A stretch of DNA of 64,000 nucleotides from Gilvibacter sediminis (GCF_028561565.1 NZ_JAQQTE010000002.1:52745-116744), one strand, 5' to 3'. Numbered from the stretch's first letter, positions 8,937 through 17,528 are shown. Translations and numbers: made by a program. The notes: generated from the letters alone by a model not told the origin.

Positions 8937-9483
8937 CGGTATAATGTCCGTCATGTTTTCCTTTTGCAAATTTTTGGTCATTGAAAGCTTTGGAACCTCC
9001 CTTTGGAATGCTCAAAGACTCCCAGTCTTGATCCTTGAGCATACGTCCTACATATACTATCTGCCCAACGTGATAGGCGTAATGTGCTAATTGTCTGTTG
9101 CACGCAGCGGAAATGCTGTGTTTTTGATTCCGAATATAAATCGGTTGGTCAAAATTAGAGGCATTTATAGAATCTAAAGCGGTAAATAGGCAGCTCCAGC
9201 CTGATTCCCATTTTTGATTCAGTTGCATTCGCGTCTTAATGGTCTGTTCAAATTCTGAATCGCGCTGTCTCCAGGTCTTTTCACCATCTGAGCTAAGAAA
9301 ATCGGTCCAACGTGACAACATATTGCCGTGCAAATGATTTACCATGATCGCAATAGAATTACTCGCTTCATTATAATTCCAGAACAATTGCTCATCCGTC
9401 AATTGAGTGAAGGTCTTATCGCCCAAAGACTTGTAGTACTCAAATTGAGATTTGATGTTCTTTAAATATTCCTGAGGATCCAT
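8923..9483 (-). CDS. DinB-superfamily protein (DUF1572)
   Basis: A 186-residue four-helix-bundle protein of the DinB/YfiT superfamily. Histidines expected to bind a metal lie in IAIMVNHLHGNML (about residue 49) and HYAYHVGQIVYVGRML (about 135-150). WKNYNEASNSI-like and RWTDFLSSDGEK segments match DUF1572 proteins. Relatives include metal-dependent thiol transferases, but the reaction here is unknown. Start and stop overlap both neighbours, indicating one message. Confidence 0.85.
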   Translation of the reverse strand: MDPQEYLKNIKSQFEYYKSLGDKTFTQLTDEQLFWNYNEASNSIAIMVNHLHGNMLSRWTDFLSSDGEKTWRQRDSEFEQTIKTRMQLNQKWESGWSCLFTALDSINASNFDQPIYIRNQKHSISAACNRQLAHYAYHVGQIVYVGRMLKDQDWESLSIPKGGSKAFNDQKFAKGKHDGHYTDDIK

Positions 9484-9719
9484 CAGTCGTTAGGTAACTG
9501 CTCAAACAAAGCGCGCTTTTCATTGAAGTAGCGTTCCATGGCCTCTGGTGAATCCATCAGCTTTTTAATGGCTTGCATAGCTTCTAAATGCGGCTTATCG
9601 CCTTTTTGAAACATTTCCATGCCGTGATTTTTACTCGAGGCGATCATCTCTTCAAAGGTTGCTGCCCTGAAGCTAAGCTCACAAGCACCACCCAACTGTT
9701 TACAAGTCATTGTTTTCAT
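9483..9719 (-). CDS. DUF1059-like small protein
   Basis: A 78-residue soluble protein that starts best at MKTMTCKQLGGACEL. The cysteine pair C-x7-C at the N-terminus, then FRAATFEEMIASSKNHG and a helical tail, match the DUF1059 family of small cysteine-containing proteins. Function is unknown. Its stop codon overlaps the start of the DinB-like gene (TGATG) and it begins 12 bases after the bestrophin stop, so the four genes look like one transcription unit. Confidence 0.8.
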   Translation of the reverse strand: MKTMTCKQLGGACELSFRAATFEEMIASSKNHGMEMFQKGDKPHLEAMQAIKKLMDSPEAMERYFNEKRALFEQLPND

Positions 9720-9730
9720 AAGCATTGCTT

Positions 9731-10786
9731 TTAAAATTGCACTCCGTAATCTGCAGGGAATGGAGCAGGTATTTGCGCTGAATCCTCTCCCAGGTTCTGG
9801 CGCAGATCAATCTCAATACCTCTGGCAATAGTAGATATCGGCACATCATTGGCAGTGCCCTCAAACGGATTTTCCCCGGTTCTACCAATGCGCTCCATGG
9901 TGTGAAAGATCCAGGCCACCGCCATATAAATAGGTATGCAAAACCAAATAAAGGCCATTCCCAATAAGGGTCGTGTTAAAGCGATCTCCTGCCCTATCTC
10001 TAAAAACTGAGGGACCAAGGCCATGGGTAAAAGCAACAACAAGGTCCACATAAAGAAGTGGTTCAAAGTGGCGTATTGTCTAGGATAAGGGAAATTCTTA
10101 ATACGCTCAGATTTACCTTGCAAGGTAAAGAGCTCTTCCAAAACTCCCTCCAATTGTAAGAAGGCAAACTCCCAGACCAATCCAGCCTCTTTAAGCTTCC
10201 GTAAATGGTGAGATTGTAGGTAGAGCACAGCTGTCTGTTTATTGCCTTTACTCAACACGTATTCCAGATCTTCTTTGGGCAAATAAGGCTCAAGTGCCTC
10301 TGCCAGGGGTATCTGAGATTCTGGAGTTTTGATTCCCCATTCGGTATTGGTTCTATGCTGACTGGTGGTCTCCCAAGGCTTTAGTTGCCTCATGGAGTAA
10401 CGCAAAGCGGTCATCCAAGCTATATGGCGATAGGTCAAGGTCTTAATGCTCGCATTGATTTCTTGTTCTGGCACGACCTGTTCGCAATATTCATTGGAAA
10501 CCATGTCTTGAACAAACATACCGAAGGTTCTAGAAGTGTTGACCACGCCACCCCAGATTTTACGGGCTTCCCAAATTCGGCCGTAAACGGCATTGTTTTG
10601 AAAACCGATCACAAAGGCCACCGCAGTACCGATCAGGGCTACAGGGGTCCAAGGAATGGTAAGCCACTCAATATCGAGGAAAAAATAGGCTGCCACCCAA
10701 AGGCTTATATAGAAAATAAAAAATAAGGATTCGTAGCGCGTCCAAAGCACCATGGCTTTTAGCGAATAGATCTTTCCGGTATACAT
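9731..10786 (-). CDS. Bestrophin-family ion channel protein
   Basis: A 351-residue inner-membrane protein. The N-terminus shows two hydrophobic segments (FFIFYISLWVAAYFF; PVALIGTAVAFVIGFQNNAVYGR) followed by RIWEARKIWGGVVNTSR, the signature of the bestrophin/UPF0187 family. Two more membrane segments lie near residues 245-295, and the C-terminus has ENPFEGTANDVPI. Bacterial homologues form pentameric anion or cation channels. Ion choice cannot be predicted. Confidence 0.92.
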   Translation of the reverse strand: MYTGKIYSLKAMVLWTRYESLFFIFYISLWVAAYFFLDIEWLTIPWTPVALIGTAVAFVIGFQNNAVYGRIWEARKIWGGVVNTSRTFGMFVQDMVSNEYCEQVVPEQEINASIKTLTYRHIAWMTALRYSMRQLKPWETTSQHRTNTEWGIKTPESQIPLAEALEPYLPKEDLEYVLSKGNKQTAVLYLQSHHLRKLKEAGLVWEFAFLQLEGVLEELFTLQGKSERIKNFPYPRQYATLNHFFMWTLLLLLPMALVPQFLEIGQEIALTRPLLGMAFIWFCIPIYMAVAWIFHTMERIGRTGENPFEGTANDVPISTIARGIEIDLRQNLGEDSAQIPAPFPADYGVQF

Positions 10787-10863
10787 GTGTTATTTAGCTA
10801 ATCGATGCGATTAAAGATAGGTAAATATCAACGTTTATAAAACCGGCGCGAAGGTGGTGAATG

Positions 10864-11979
10864 TTAACGCGTGACCTCTTTGAGGATCTTATCCACAACG
10901 CGCTTTAATTTCCCAGGTGTCTTAGGGCCGCTGTGGTTGGTAAAGATGGTGATCGCAAAATCTTGATCCGGATATAGATAAACCCAGTTTTGCATGCCCG
11001 GACTTCCCCCGTGGTGGTTGTACGAGGTGCCGTACTTATCTTTCCAAATTCGCCAGTAATAACCTAAGCGCGTGGTTTTACCGTCGTGAAAGAGCTCTTG
11101 ACGAGACTCAGCGATCGTTGGATCATCACTTTCCATTAAGAATTCGAGGTAATTGGTCATGGCGAGCAAATTGGACTTCACCCCTGCACCACCTGCCCAC
11201 AGCGTATTGGCAAAATAAGGTGAGGGTTCTAAATTACCCATCCAATAGCCCAAAACAGCATTCGCCTGCATCTCAGCGGTCATTGCAATTCCCGATAGTT
11301 CCATATCGCATTTTTGAAATAACTCATCTTGCAGCAGCTCATCTAAGGATTTGCCGTAGACATTTTCCAAAATATATGACATCAACTCCGCCCCCGCATT
11401 CGAATAATAGAAACGCGTTCCGGGTTTTTGAGTCAGCTCAAAGCTTTCTAGCGCTTGCCAAAAATCATCCTTAGTAACTGCAGATTCTACTTTATAAAAA
11501 TCAGTTGGCACCTCTGGACTTAGGCGTTCAAAAATTCCATCTAAAGATTCCGGCATAAAATGCGGCAAGCCCGAGGTATTGGCAAGTAAGTGCTTAATAC
11601 GAATAGGGTCTCCTTCATAACTGAGGTTGGGATACGGTTTTCCCAAGTACTTTTGAACCTCGTCATCTAGATCGATCTTACCCTCCAAAACCGCCTTGGC
11701 CGCCAAATAACCCAACATGGTTTTACTCACAGACGCGATCTCATAGACCGAAGAATCATCAAGCATATTGGGGTTTTGATCGCCTTGCTGTCCAAAATAA
11801 TAACGATAGGTTTCGCCTTTATAATAAACTCCAACAGCTACTGCTTTGATCTCTTTATCCTTGAGTAAGGATTTGGTTTGTTTGTTTACTGAGGATTCTA
11901 GTTGTTCGCTGTACTGTTGCGCATAGCTGATATTTGCCATAAAGAGCAATAGGAAAATTCGGAGGTAAAGATGTCGCAT
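10864..11979 (-). CDS. Secreted serine beta-lactamase-like hydrolase
   Basis: A 371-residue protein with a signal peptide ending ...MANISYA-QQ. It is a class C beta-lactamase/esterase fold enzyme: the SxxK catalytic tetrad is SVSKTMLGYLA (about residue 84), the YxN motif is YYSNAGAEL, and the third motif is HHGGSPG. Such proteins in flavobacteria are mostly peptidases or esterases, so true beta-lactamase activity should not be assumed. It lies downstream of the interrupted DUF6090 gene. Confidence 0.9.
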   Translation of the reverse strand: MRHLYLRIFLLLFMANISYAQQYSEQLESSVNKQTKSLLKDKEIKAVAVGVYYKGETYRYYFGQQGDQNPNMLDDSSVYEIASVSKTMLGYLAAKAVLEGKIDLDDEVQKYLGKPYPNLSYEGDPIRIKHLLANTSGLPHFMPESLDGIFERLSPEVPTDFYKVESAVTKDDFWQALESFELTQKPGTRFYYSNAGAELMSYILENVYGKSLDELLQDELFQKCDMELSGIAMTAEMQANAVLGYWMGNLEPSPYFANTLWAGGAGVKSNLLAMTNYLEFLMESDDPTIAESRQELFHDGKTTRLGYYWRIWKDKYGTSYNHHGGSPGMQNWVYLYPDQDFAITIFTNHSGPKTPGKLKRVVDKILKEVTR

Positions 11980-12031
11980 AGTTTTTTTTAAGCAGGAAAC
12001 TCAAGAATCAGACCAAAGGGGAGTCAATTCT

Positions 12032-12124
12032 TTATTTCTGTTTTTCGATTAAAGATCTTATCAGGACCAAATTATCCTTGAGCTCCTTATAAGCCCCTAA
12101 AAGGTCATAACCCATAGAAAGGCG
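12032..12124 (-). other. In-frame coding remnant after the amber stop of the DUF6090 gene
   Basis: Immediately after the TAG at 12125-12127 the same frame stays open for 30 codons and ends at a TAA (12032-12034). The peptide starts RLSMGYDLLGAYKEL and ends in a helical stretch with LVLIRSLIEKQK. This looks like the usual C-terminal helix of DUF6090 proteins, so the segment is probably former, or read-through, coding sequence rather than spacer. Confidence 0.7.
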
Positions 12125-12784
12125 CTAGGAAATTAAATTTTCAAACTCCAGGTCTGACAATACTTTATAATTGTCATTCTTGTAGAGTTTAGACGGATGG
12201 GTACCGTTCCCATCAGTGACTCGATAGATCAAATTTGTGATGCTGTAATTCTTGTTCAAGTAGGGTAAAAAGTGATCGGAAAGGTCATCATTAGTCATCT
12301 TCTCGCGTTCCTCTGCGGCCGCATTAAGCCTTACATAGCTATAGATAGCAGCGGTGAGCGAATCGTCTTGTATCAAAGCAAGGTCGCCATTTTCTCGACC
12401 TTCAATGATGATATTCATATCCAAGTTCAGATCAAAATCAAAAAGATTGTACATCACCAGCGAATCTATGGTCGTATCATTGACCTCATCTTCTGATTTA
12501 CCAATGATGGTCATTAACCTATTGGTTTCCGCATAAAAGAAATCATTGGTCTCAATATATAGATCAATGGAAAGCTCGTTGCGATCCAACTGAGCACTTA
12601 GTTTTTCTAAAAAGCGATTGGCCTGCTCGACTTGTTGGCTCCTCGTATTTAATGTGTCCAACCACAAGGCGATCAAAATCCCGATAACCACCAGGAAAAT
12701 CTCTCCGAGTGCATAGAACCCGTACTTTTTGAATTTGCCGTTCTCTAAGAGTTGTTTGCGAATGTTGCGAAAAAACCGAATCAT
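12125..12784 (-). CDS. DUF6090 membrane protein, probably truncated by an in-frame TAG
   Basis: A 219-residue protein with the family N-terminus MIRFFRNIRKQLLENGKFKKY, followed by one membrane helix (LGEIFLVVIGILIALWLD) and a long extracytoplasmic helical region. DUF6090 proteins are common in flavobacteria and have no known function. The frame ends at TAG but continues for 30 codons with family-like sequence, so it is about 30 residues short. A single C-to-T change of CAG (Gln) would explain the stop. It may be a fresh pseudogene, a tolerated truncation or a sequence error. Confidence 0.82.
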   Translation of the reverse strand: MIRFFRNIRKQLLENGKFKKYGFYALGEIFLVVIGILIALWLDTLNTRSQQVEQANRFLEKLSAQLDRNELSIDLYIETNDFFYAETNRLMTIIGKSEDEVNDTTIDSLVMYNLFDFDLNLDMNIIIEGRENGDLALIQDDSLTAAIYSYVRLNAAAEEREKMTNDDLSDHFLPYLNKNYSITNLIYRVTDGNGTHPSKLYKNDNYKVLSDLEFENLIS

Positions 12785-12814
12785 GAGGCTGCGATAAGCC
12801 TGTAAGTTACGCTT

Positions 12815-13090
12815 TTAGAAAAAACTCTTTACCGTGGCGATAGCACAAAGCCCCAATAGAACAATAGAAACTACCGTCCAAAACTGTTTTTTGCTTTGCG
12901 TTAAGTATTTGATTCCAATAGCGGTAAAAACAACCAACGCGATCAAAAAAGGAATGGTCAAAAGTTCACCTACGGCTTGTATGGCCTGACTTTTAAGCTG
13001 ATAGTAATTGACCAAATACAAGAGTGAAAAATAGGCAACGATCAAAAAATTGACCACAGTAAGCCCCTTGTTGCTCAATACTTTATTCAT
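12815..13090 (-). CDS. Small hydrophobic membrane protein, unknown
   Basis: 91 residues with about three predicted membrane helices (VVNFLIVAYFSLLYLVNYY; LTIPFLIALVVFTAIGI; FWTVVSIVLLGLCAIATV). No family recognised. It precedes the DUF6090 gene by 30 bases in the same direction, so they may be co-transcribed. Support is the clean membrane topology and the absence of any competing frame. Confidence 0.7.
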   Translation of the reverse strand: MNKVLSNKGLTVVNFLIVAYFSLLYLVNYYQLKSQAIQAVGELLTIPFLIALVVFTAIGIKYLTQSKKQFWTVVSIVLLGLCAIATVKSFF

Positions 13091-13169
13091 AGAAGTTTTC
13101 TTTTTATAACCGCAGAAAACTCAAATTAGTATTTAGAATTACTTGAAAACCGCAATGAAAGATTCAAAG

Positions 13170-14123
13170 TCAATCAAAGAGTTGGTCCAAGCCTAAAGCC
13201 TCGGTATCCATAAAGTAAATATTCCACGGGCCGTACTCGTAATTCCCTAAATTCTCCGCTTGAGTAAAAAAGAAGTATTTGCCGTCTCTAGAAAAGCGAG
13301 GGCTGGTCTCTTCATTTTTGGTATTGAGCAGACTCAAAGGTTTTGCCTGAGTCCAACCGTCGGCACTGCGTTTGGAAACATAGAGGTCTTCCCCACCTGC
13401 TCCACCAGGCGCTCCATAGGAATTAAAGACCAGATACTGATCATCTGGACTGATCACTGCAGAATAGACCCAAGTACTGTCATTCTCAAAGAAACCATTG
13501 ATCACTTCTGGCTCAGAGAATCCTTTTGCTGTCTTGGTGGTGGTATAAAGTCTGATGGCATAGTCTCCCCGCTTCATAGTAGTGTAATAGAATTGCTCAC
13601 CATCATTGGTGAAGAAGAAATTATTGTTGGAGGAAGGCCAATTCTCATCCTTTACTTGTACTTCGTTGATGGGGGCCGGCAATGATGTTGGCTTACCCCA
13701 ACGTCCCGATTCATCCTTGGTCATTTGCCAAATATTCATATCAAAGCCTCCTAAGTTTGGACACCCTTCAATGGGTCGCTCTGAGCCAAAATATAGCGTG
13801 TTTCCGTCTGGAGTGATGCTTACCGTTTCGTCTCTATCTGTGGAAAAATCGGCCAATACGGGGCTGCTCCACATACTGTCGTTAAAGGTGGTGACAAAAA
13901 GCTTTTGCTTCTCCCCTTCTTTACGCCTGGAAAAGTAAGCCGTGTAGCCATCGGCACTAAAGCCCAATTCAAACTCATTGAGTTCTGTAGAAACGATTCC
14001 CGGAGCGAATAACACAGGTTCATTTAAAGCGACTTTAGAATACTTCGGAAAGGGTTTGGGGCTGTCTGAATCGCATCCCAAGCAAATAAAAACAAGACAT
14101 AAAAGCGGAAATACAAACTTCAT
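13170..14123 (-). CDS. Lipoprotein with WD40-like/PD40 beta-propeller repeats
   Basis: 317 residues. The N-terminus MKFVFPLLCLVFICLGCDSD is a lipoprotein signal with lipobox CLGC. PD40-type blades follow: FSADGYTAYFSRR, ITPDGNTLYFGSERP, FTNDGEQFYYTT, ISPDDQYLVFNSY and FSRDGKYFFFT, about 50 residues apart, as in TolB and PorE-like propellers. It probably sits in the outer membrane or faces the periplasm. There is no peptidase domain, and no partner is visible nearby. Confidence 0.88.
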   Translation of the reverse strand: MKFVFPLLCLVFICLGCDSDSPKPFPKYSKVALNEPVLFAPGIVSTELNEFELGFSADGYTAYFSRRKEGEKQKLFVTTFNDSMWSSPVLADFSTDRDETVSITPDGNTLYFGSERPIEGCPNLGGFDMNIWQMTKDESGRWGKPTSLPAPINEVQVKDENWPSSNNNFFFTNDGEQFYYTTMKRGDYAIRLYTTTKTAKGFSEPEVINGFFENDSTWVYSAVISPDDQYLVFNSYGAPGGAGGEDLYVSKRSADGWTQAKPLSLLNTKNEETSPRFSRDGKYFFFTQAENLGNYEYGPWNIYFMDTEALGLDQLFD

Positions 14124-14170
14124 AAATCAAAGATTTCCTTGAAGTTAGCGATATTTTATTCATTGTGACA

Positions 14171-14196
14171 AAAAAGCCTCCCTTTTACAGGAGGCT
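14171..14196 (-). terminator. Rho-independent terminator of the MORN-repeat gene
   Basis: On the minus strand a GCCTCC/GGAGGC stem with an 8-base loop is followed by a T-run, 22 bases past the stop of the MORN-repeat gene. Confidence 0.85.
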
Positions 14197-14217
14197 CCGG
14201 AGAGTATAATCGAAGGA

Positions 14218-15390
14218 TTAATACTCGTCTACCTGAAGCTTTTTGACCAAATCTCCCGTTTCATCATAAAAACTCCAAGTGCCTTTGGGTTCGCCGTAGC
14301 GATCAATTTTGCCTTCCAGACAAACTTTCCCATTTCTGTAATAGTATTTCAAGCGTGAGCCTGAGTAAGAGATCAAGGTCTCTCCGCTCATATAAAAGAT
14401 CTCAACATCATCTTGCTCTTCCCCGTTTCTGTACTTACCTGTTTTGTAGAAATAAGGACCTATTTCCAGATAGGGTTCCAGTTCAAAGTCTTCGTCCGTG
14501 AAATAGGGATATTCAAATTCGGAAGAGGTTTTAAAAGTCAGGCGCCATTTACCATCGCGTTCTCCTTTCTTGTAATTACCCTGCTCCTCTATGTCCCCAT
14601 TTTCCATATATGAGGTATACAAACCATTGCGATCGCCGCCTTTATAACTCTCTTCCGTTCTTTTGGATCCATCCTCATAAAAAGTGGTATACGGCCCTTC
14701 TAAGGATCCGTATACATAGGTTCCTTGATGGCTCACTTGAATGGAGTTGGGAAAGAGCTGTTTGTATTCTCCGTGGCGCTTTCCGTCTACCTTGTTGACA
14801 CTCCAGCTCACAGATCCGTCAGTATTTAGACCAACATCGGCGGTGGGAGTCTCTTTATAATCTAACTTTCCGTCTTCATAGTAGTAGGTTTCAAAAGGGT
14901 CTTCTTCCAGTTCCTGTCCTTTAAATACCTCTCGGTTGTACAATTCACCCTCATAGTAAGAATAGAGTTCAACCAACAAACCTCGGCTGTTGTAAACCCG
15001 CTTTTCATAAAGATCTCCATAATCGTCTTTCTCTACCCAGGTTCCGAATTTGTAAATATGTTCGTCTCCGGGGATTATAAAATAAGCACCATTCTTTCCA
15101 GGCCTGGTATCCTTTGCCACCCCAACAACACCTTTGTATATGGCACGATTTCCATCATAGCTACGGTATTCTATGATAACGTTTCTGGCATAGATAGAGC
15201 TAAAGTCACCAAAGTAACTCGTTACGGTCTCGTTGGAGTTAGACATGCTGTAGTCAACCATACGGCTGTACTGGCTATCGTCTTTATACTCGATATAGTC
15301 AATGACTTCTTCAAGGATCTCAGAGTCGCTCATTTGCCCTTTTGCTGTGAGGGCGCAAAAACACACTAGTAAATAAAATAGGATTCTCAT
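14218..15390 (-). CDS. Exported MORN-repeat (YwqK-like) protein
   Basis: 390 residues with a signal peptide ending in ALTAKG-QM. The second half carries MORN_2-type repeats: HGEYKQLFPNS, EGPYTTFYEDGSKRTEESYK, NGLYTSYMENGDIEEQGNYK, DGKWRLTF, then YRNGKVCLEGKID and KGTWSFYDETGDLVKK. Databases often call these YwqK-family antitoxins, but here the protein is exported and has no toxin partner, so that label is misleading. Role unknown. A 9-bp inverted repeat brackets its start codon. Confidence 0.85.
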   Translation of the reverse strand: MRILFYLLVCFCALTAKGQMSDSEILEEVIDYIEYKDDSQYSRMVDYSMSNSNETVTSYFGDFSSIYARNVIIEYRSYDGNRAIYKGVVGVAKDTRPGKNGAYFIIPGDEHIYKFGTWVEKDDYGDLYEKRVYNSRGLLVELYSYYEGELYNREVFKGQELEEDPFETYYYEDGKLDYKETPTADVGLNTDGSVSWSVNKVDGKRHGEYKQLFPNSIQVSHQGTYVYGSLEGPYTTFYEDGSKRTEESYKGGDRNGLYTSYMENGDIEEQGNYKKGERDGKWRLTFKTSSEFEYPYFTDEDFELEPYLEIGPYFYKTGKYRNGEEQDDVEIFYMSGETLISYSGSRLKYYYRNGKVCLEGKIDRYGEPKGTWSFYDETGDLVKKLQVDEY

Positions 15391-15407
15391 GTTATTAATA
15401 TTTACTC

Positions 15408-15434
15408 CAAAACTAGTGTGCGGTAGTAAGGCAA
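15408..15434 (-). promoter_or_regulatory. Candidate Bacteroidota promoter of the MORN-repeat gene
   Basis: The minus-strand -7 element TAGTTTTG (15408-15415) matches TAnnTTTG. A TTG lies 16 bases upstream (15432-15434), slightly short of the usual spacing. The start codon is 18 bases downstream of the -7 element. Confidence 0.4.
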
Positions 15435-15461
15435 AACATACCCAGTACCGTGTATAAAAAA

Positions 15462-15483
15462 AGCCCCCCGTTACCGGAGGGCT
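15462..15483 (-). terminator. Rho-independent terminator of rpsA
   Basis: On the minus strand an eight-pair stem with a GTAA loop runs straight into a T-run. One pair is G-U only in minus-strand RNA, which fixes the orientation. It lies 24 bases past the rpsA stop. Confidence 0.85.
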
Positions 15484-15506
15484 TCTATTTTTAAAGAGGC
15501 TGGAAA

Positions 15507-17342
15507 TTATTTCTTCCCGTCCATCTTGTCTTTCAACTCTTGAAGTTTAGCGTTAGCATCACCAAGGGTTGGTTTTTCAACCTGTTCTGACTGCTTCTTT
15601 TGTGCAGCGCGAACGTTCTTGGCTTCTTCTTCGCGGTGGATCACCATGTGAGAGGCAACTACACGCTTGAAGTCTTTACTAAACTCAATGATTTGGAATT
15701 CAGCTTCCTCACCTTTCTTAAGCTTGGTACCGTCTTCCTTCTCCATGTGACGCTGTGGTACAAAGGCTACGATATCTTCGTTGAAAGTAATAGTAGCTCC
15801 TTTGTCAACGATCTCAGTGATGGCAGCAGTGTGCTTGCTTCCAACTCCGAAGTCATCTTCATACTTGTCCCAAGGGTTCTCTGTAGTCTGCTTGTGACCA
15901 AGGCTTAGCTTGCGTCCTTCCACATCCAACTCCAAAACGATCACCTCTAGAGTATCACCAACATTGGTAAACTCACTTGGGTGCTTCACTTTCTTAGTCC
16001 AAGAAAGGTCAGAGATGTAAATAAGACCGTCGATTCCTTCTTCCAACTCTACGAATACACCGAAGTTAGTGAAGTTACGTACGATTCCACTGTGCTTAGA
16101 TCCAACAGGATACTTAGTTGTGATATCAGTCCATGGGTCTGGAGTCAATTGCTTGATACCTAGACTCATTTTACGCTCTTCGCGATCAAGTGTCAAGATA
16201 ACTGCTTCGATCTCGTCTCCAACGTTTACAAAGTCTTGCGCACTTCTCAAGTGTGTAGACCAGCTCATTTCAGAAACGTGGATCAAACCTTCAACACCTT
16301 CAGCAACTTCGATAAATGCACCGTAATCTGCGATTACAACAACTTTACCTTTTACTTTGTCACCGATCTTCACTTCTTCACCTAGTGCATCCCATGGGTG
16401 TGCGCTAAGCTGCTTCAATCCAAGTTGGATTCTTGTTTTGTTTTCGTCGAAGTCTAAGATTACCACGTTCAGCTTCTGATCCAATTCTACGATCTCGCTT
16501 GGGTGGTTGATACGAGACCAAGACAAGTCGGTAATGTGTACTAATCCATCTACACCTCCAAGGTCTACGAATACACCGTAAGATGTGATGTTCTTTACAA
16601 CACCTTCCAATACTTGACCTTTCTCCAATTGAGAAATGATCTCTTTCTTTTGTTCTTCGATATCTGCTTCGATAAGCGCTTTGTGAGAAACAACTACGTT
16701 TTTGAACTCGTGGTTGATCTTAACCACTTTGAATTCCATAGTTTTTCCAACGTACATATCGTAGTCGCGGATTGGCTTCACGTCGATCTGAGAACCTGGC
16801 AAGAACGCCTCGATTCCAAATACATCAACGATCATACCTCCTTTAGTACGACACTTCACGTAACCGTTAACGATACTACCTTCGTCATGAGCTTCGTTTA
16901 CACGATCCCAAGCTTTGATAGTACGTGCCTTACGGTGAGACAGGATCAATTGTCCTGTGCTGTCTTCACGCACATCGATCAATACTTCTACTTTGTCACC
17001 TACTTTTAGATCCGGGTTGTAACGGAACTCGTTTAGTGAAATAACACCTTCACTTTTTGCGTTGATGTCGATGATCGCGTCACGCTCGGTCATGTGAATA
17101 ACCTCACCTTCAACTACCTCATCATCTAAGGTGTCAACAAAATTCTCAGCAACTAACTTTTCAAACTCTTCTAGTTTAGAGTCTTCGATAGGGTCGATCC
17201 CCTCTTCGTAGTTGTGCCAGTCGAATTCTTTAAGGAATTTTTCAGGGTTCTCCTGAGCTGGAGATACCGCTGGAGCCTCTTGGGCTTTTTTAGCTTCAGT
17301 AGCTTCTGCTACTACCGCTTCTTCTTTAGCTTTTTGAGCCAT
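15507..17342 (-). CDS. rpsA: 30S ribosomal protein S1
   Basis: A 611-residue RNA-binding ribosomal protein with six S1 (OB-fold) domains. Clear repeats include GQVLEGVVKNITSYGVFVDL, VKGKVVVIADYGAFIEVAEG, HSGIVRNFTNFGVFVELEEG and HTAAITEIVDKGATITF, each followed by a VHITDLSW/IHVSEMSW-type strand. An Ala/Glu-rich N-terminal tail of about 40 residues precedes domain 1. S1 matters in this phylum because most messages lack Shine-Dalgarno sequences. A strong promoter and a 145-base structured leader lie upstream. Confidence 0.97.
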   Translation of the reverse strand: MAQKAKEEAVVAEATEAKKAQEAPAVSPAQENPEKFLKEFDWHNYEEGIDPIEDSKLEEFEKLVAENFVDTLDDEVVEGEVIHMTERDAIIDINAKSEGVISLNEFRYNPDLKVGDKVEVLIDVREDSTGQLILSHRKARTIKAWDRVNEAHDEGSIVNGYVKCRTKGGMIVDVFGIEAFLPGSQIDVKPIRDYDMYVGKTMEFKVVKINHEFKNVVVSHKALIEADIEEQKKEIISQLEKGQVLEGVVKNITSYGVFVDLGGVDGLVHITDLSWSRINHPSEIVELDQKLNVVILDFDENKTRIQLGLKQLSAHPWDALGEEVKIGDKVKGKVVVIADYGAFIEVAEGVEGLIHVSEMSWSTHLRSAQDFVNVGDEIEAVILTLDREERKMSLGIKQLTPDPWTDITTKYPVGSKHSGIVRNFTNFGVFVELEEGIDGLIYISDLSWTKKVKHPSEFTNVGDTLEVIVLELDVEGRKLSLGHKQTTENPWDKYEDDFGVGSKHTAAITEIVDKGATITFNEDIVAFVPQRHMEKEDGTKLKKGEEAEFQIIEFSKDFKRVVASHMVIHREEEAKNVRAAQKKQSEQVEKPTLGDANAKLQELKDKMDGKK

Positions 17343-17393
17343 AAATTGAATTTATTCTTCGCCGCTTGTGCAGTCGAAAAATAAGGGTTTGTA

Positions 17394-17439
17394 TTCTGTA
17401 GTTCTCGGGAAGCTTTACTGCGGATCAGACCGTACAGAA
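17394..17439 (-). promoter_or_regulatory. Structured leader element of rpsA
   Basis: Within the untranslated leader, TTCTGTA and TACAGAA form a perfect 7-bp stem on the minus strand, enclosing a shorter CGG/CCG hairpin and a purine-rich loop. E. coli S1 represses its own translation through its leader; similar control here is inference. Confidence 0.4.
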
Positions 17440-17494
17440 GTTTTCTACTTTGTTTTATTCCTTTTTGATGCTTCCATACCGCCAAAAAGGACGG

Positions 17495-17524
17495 CAAAAG
17501 TACACCAAATATTTTGAAAATCAA
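17495..17524 (-). promoter_or_regulatory. Promoter of rpsA (Bacteroidota type)
   Basis: The minus strand reads TTG (17522-17524), 19 bases, TACTTTTG (17495-17502), a full match to the TTG-N19-TAnnTTTG consensus. The predicted transcription start near 17488 gives a leader of about 145 bases. Confidence 0.7.
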
Positions 17525-17528
17525 AAGT

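Noticed and set aside
10864..11979. Antibiotic-resistance beta-lactamase
   Set aside because: The SxxK, YxN and HxG motifs are shared by many esterases and peptidases of the same fold, and nothing here points to resistance.
14218..15390. YwqK-type antitoxin of a toxin-antitoxin system
   Set aside because: The protein has a signal peptide and no adjacent toxin gene; the MORN repeats alone explain the similarity.
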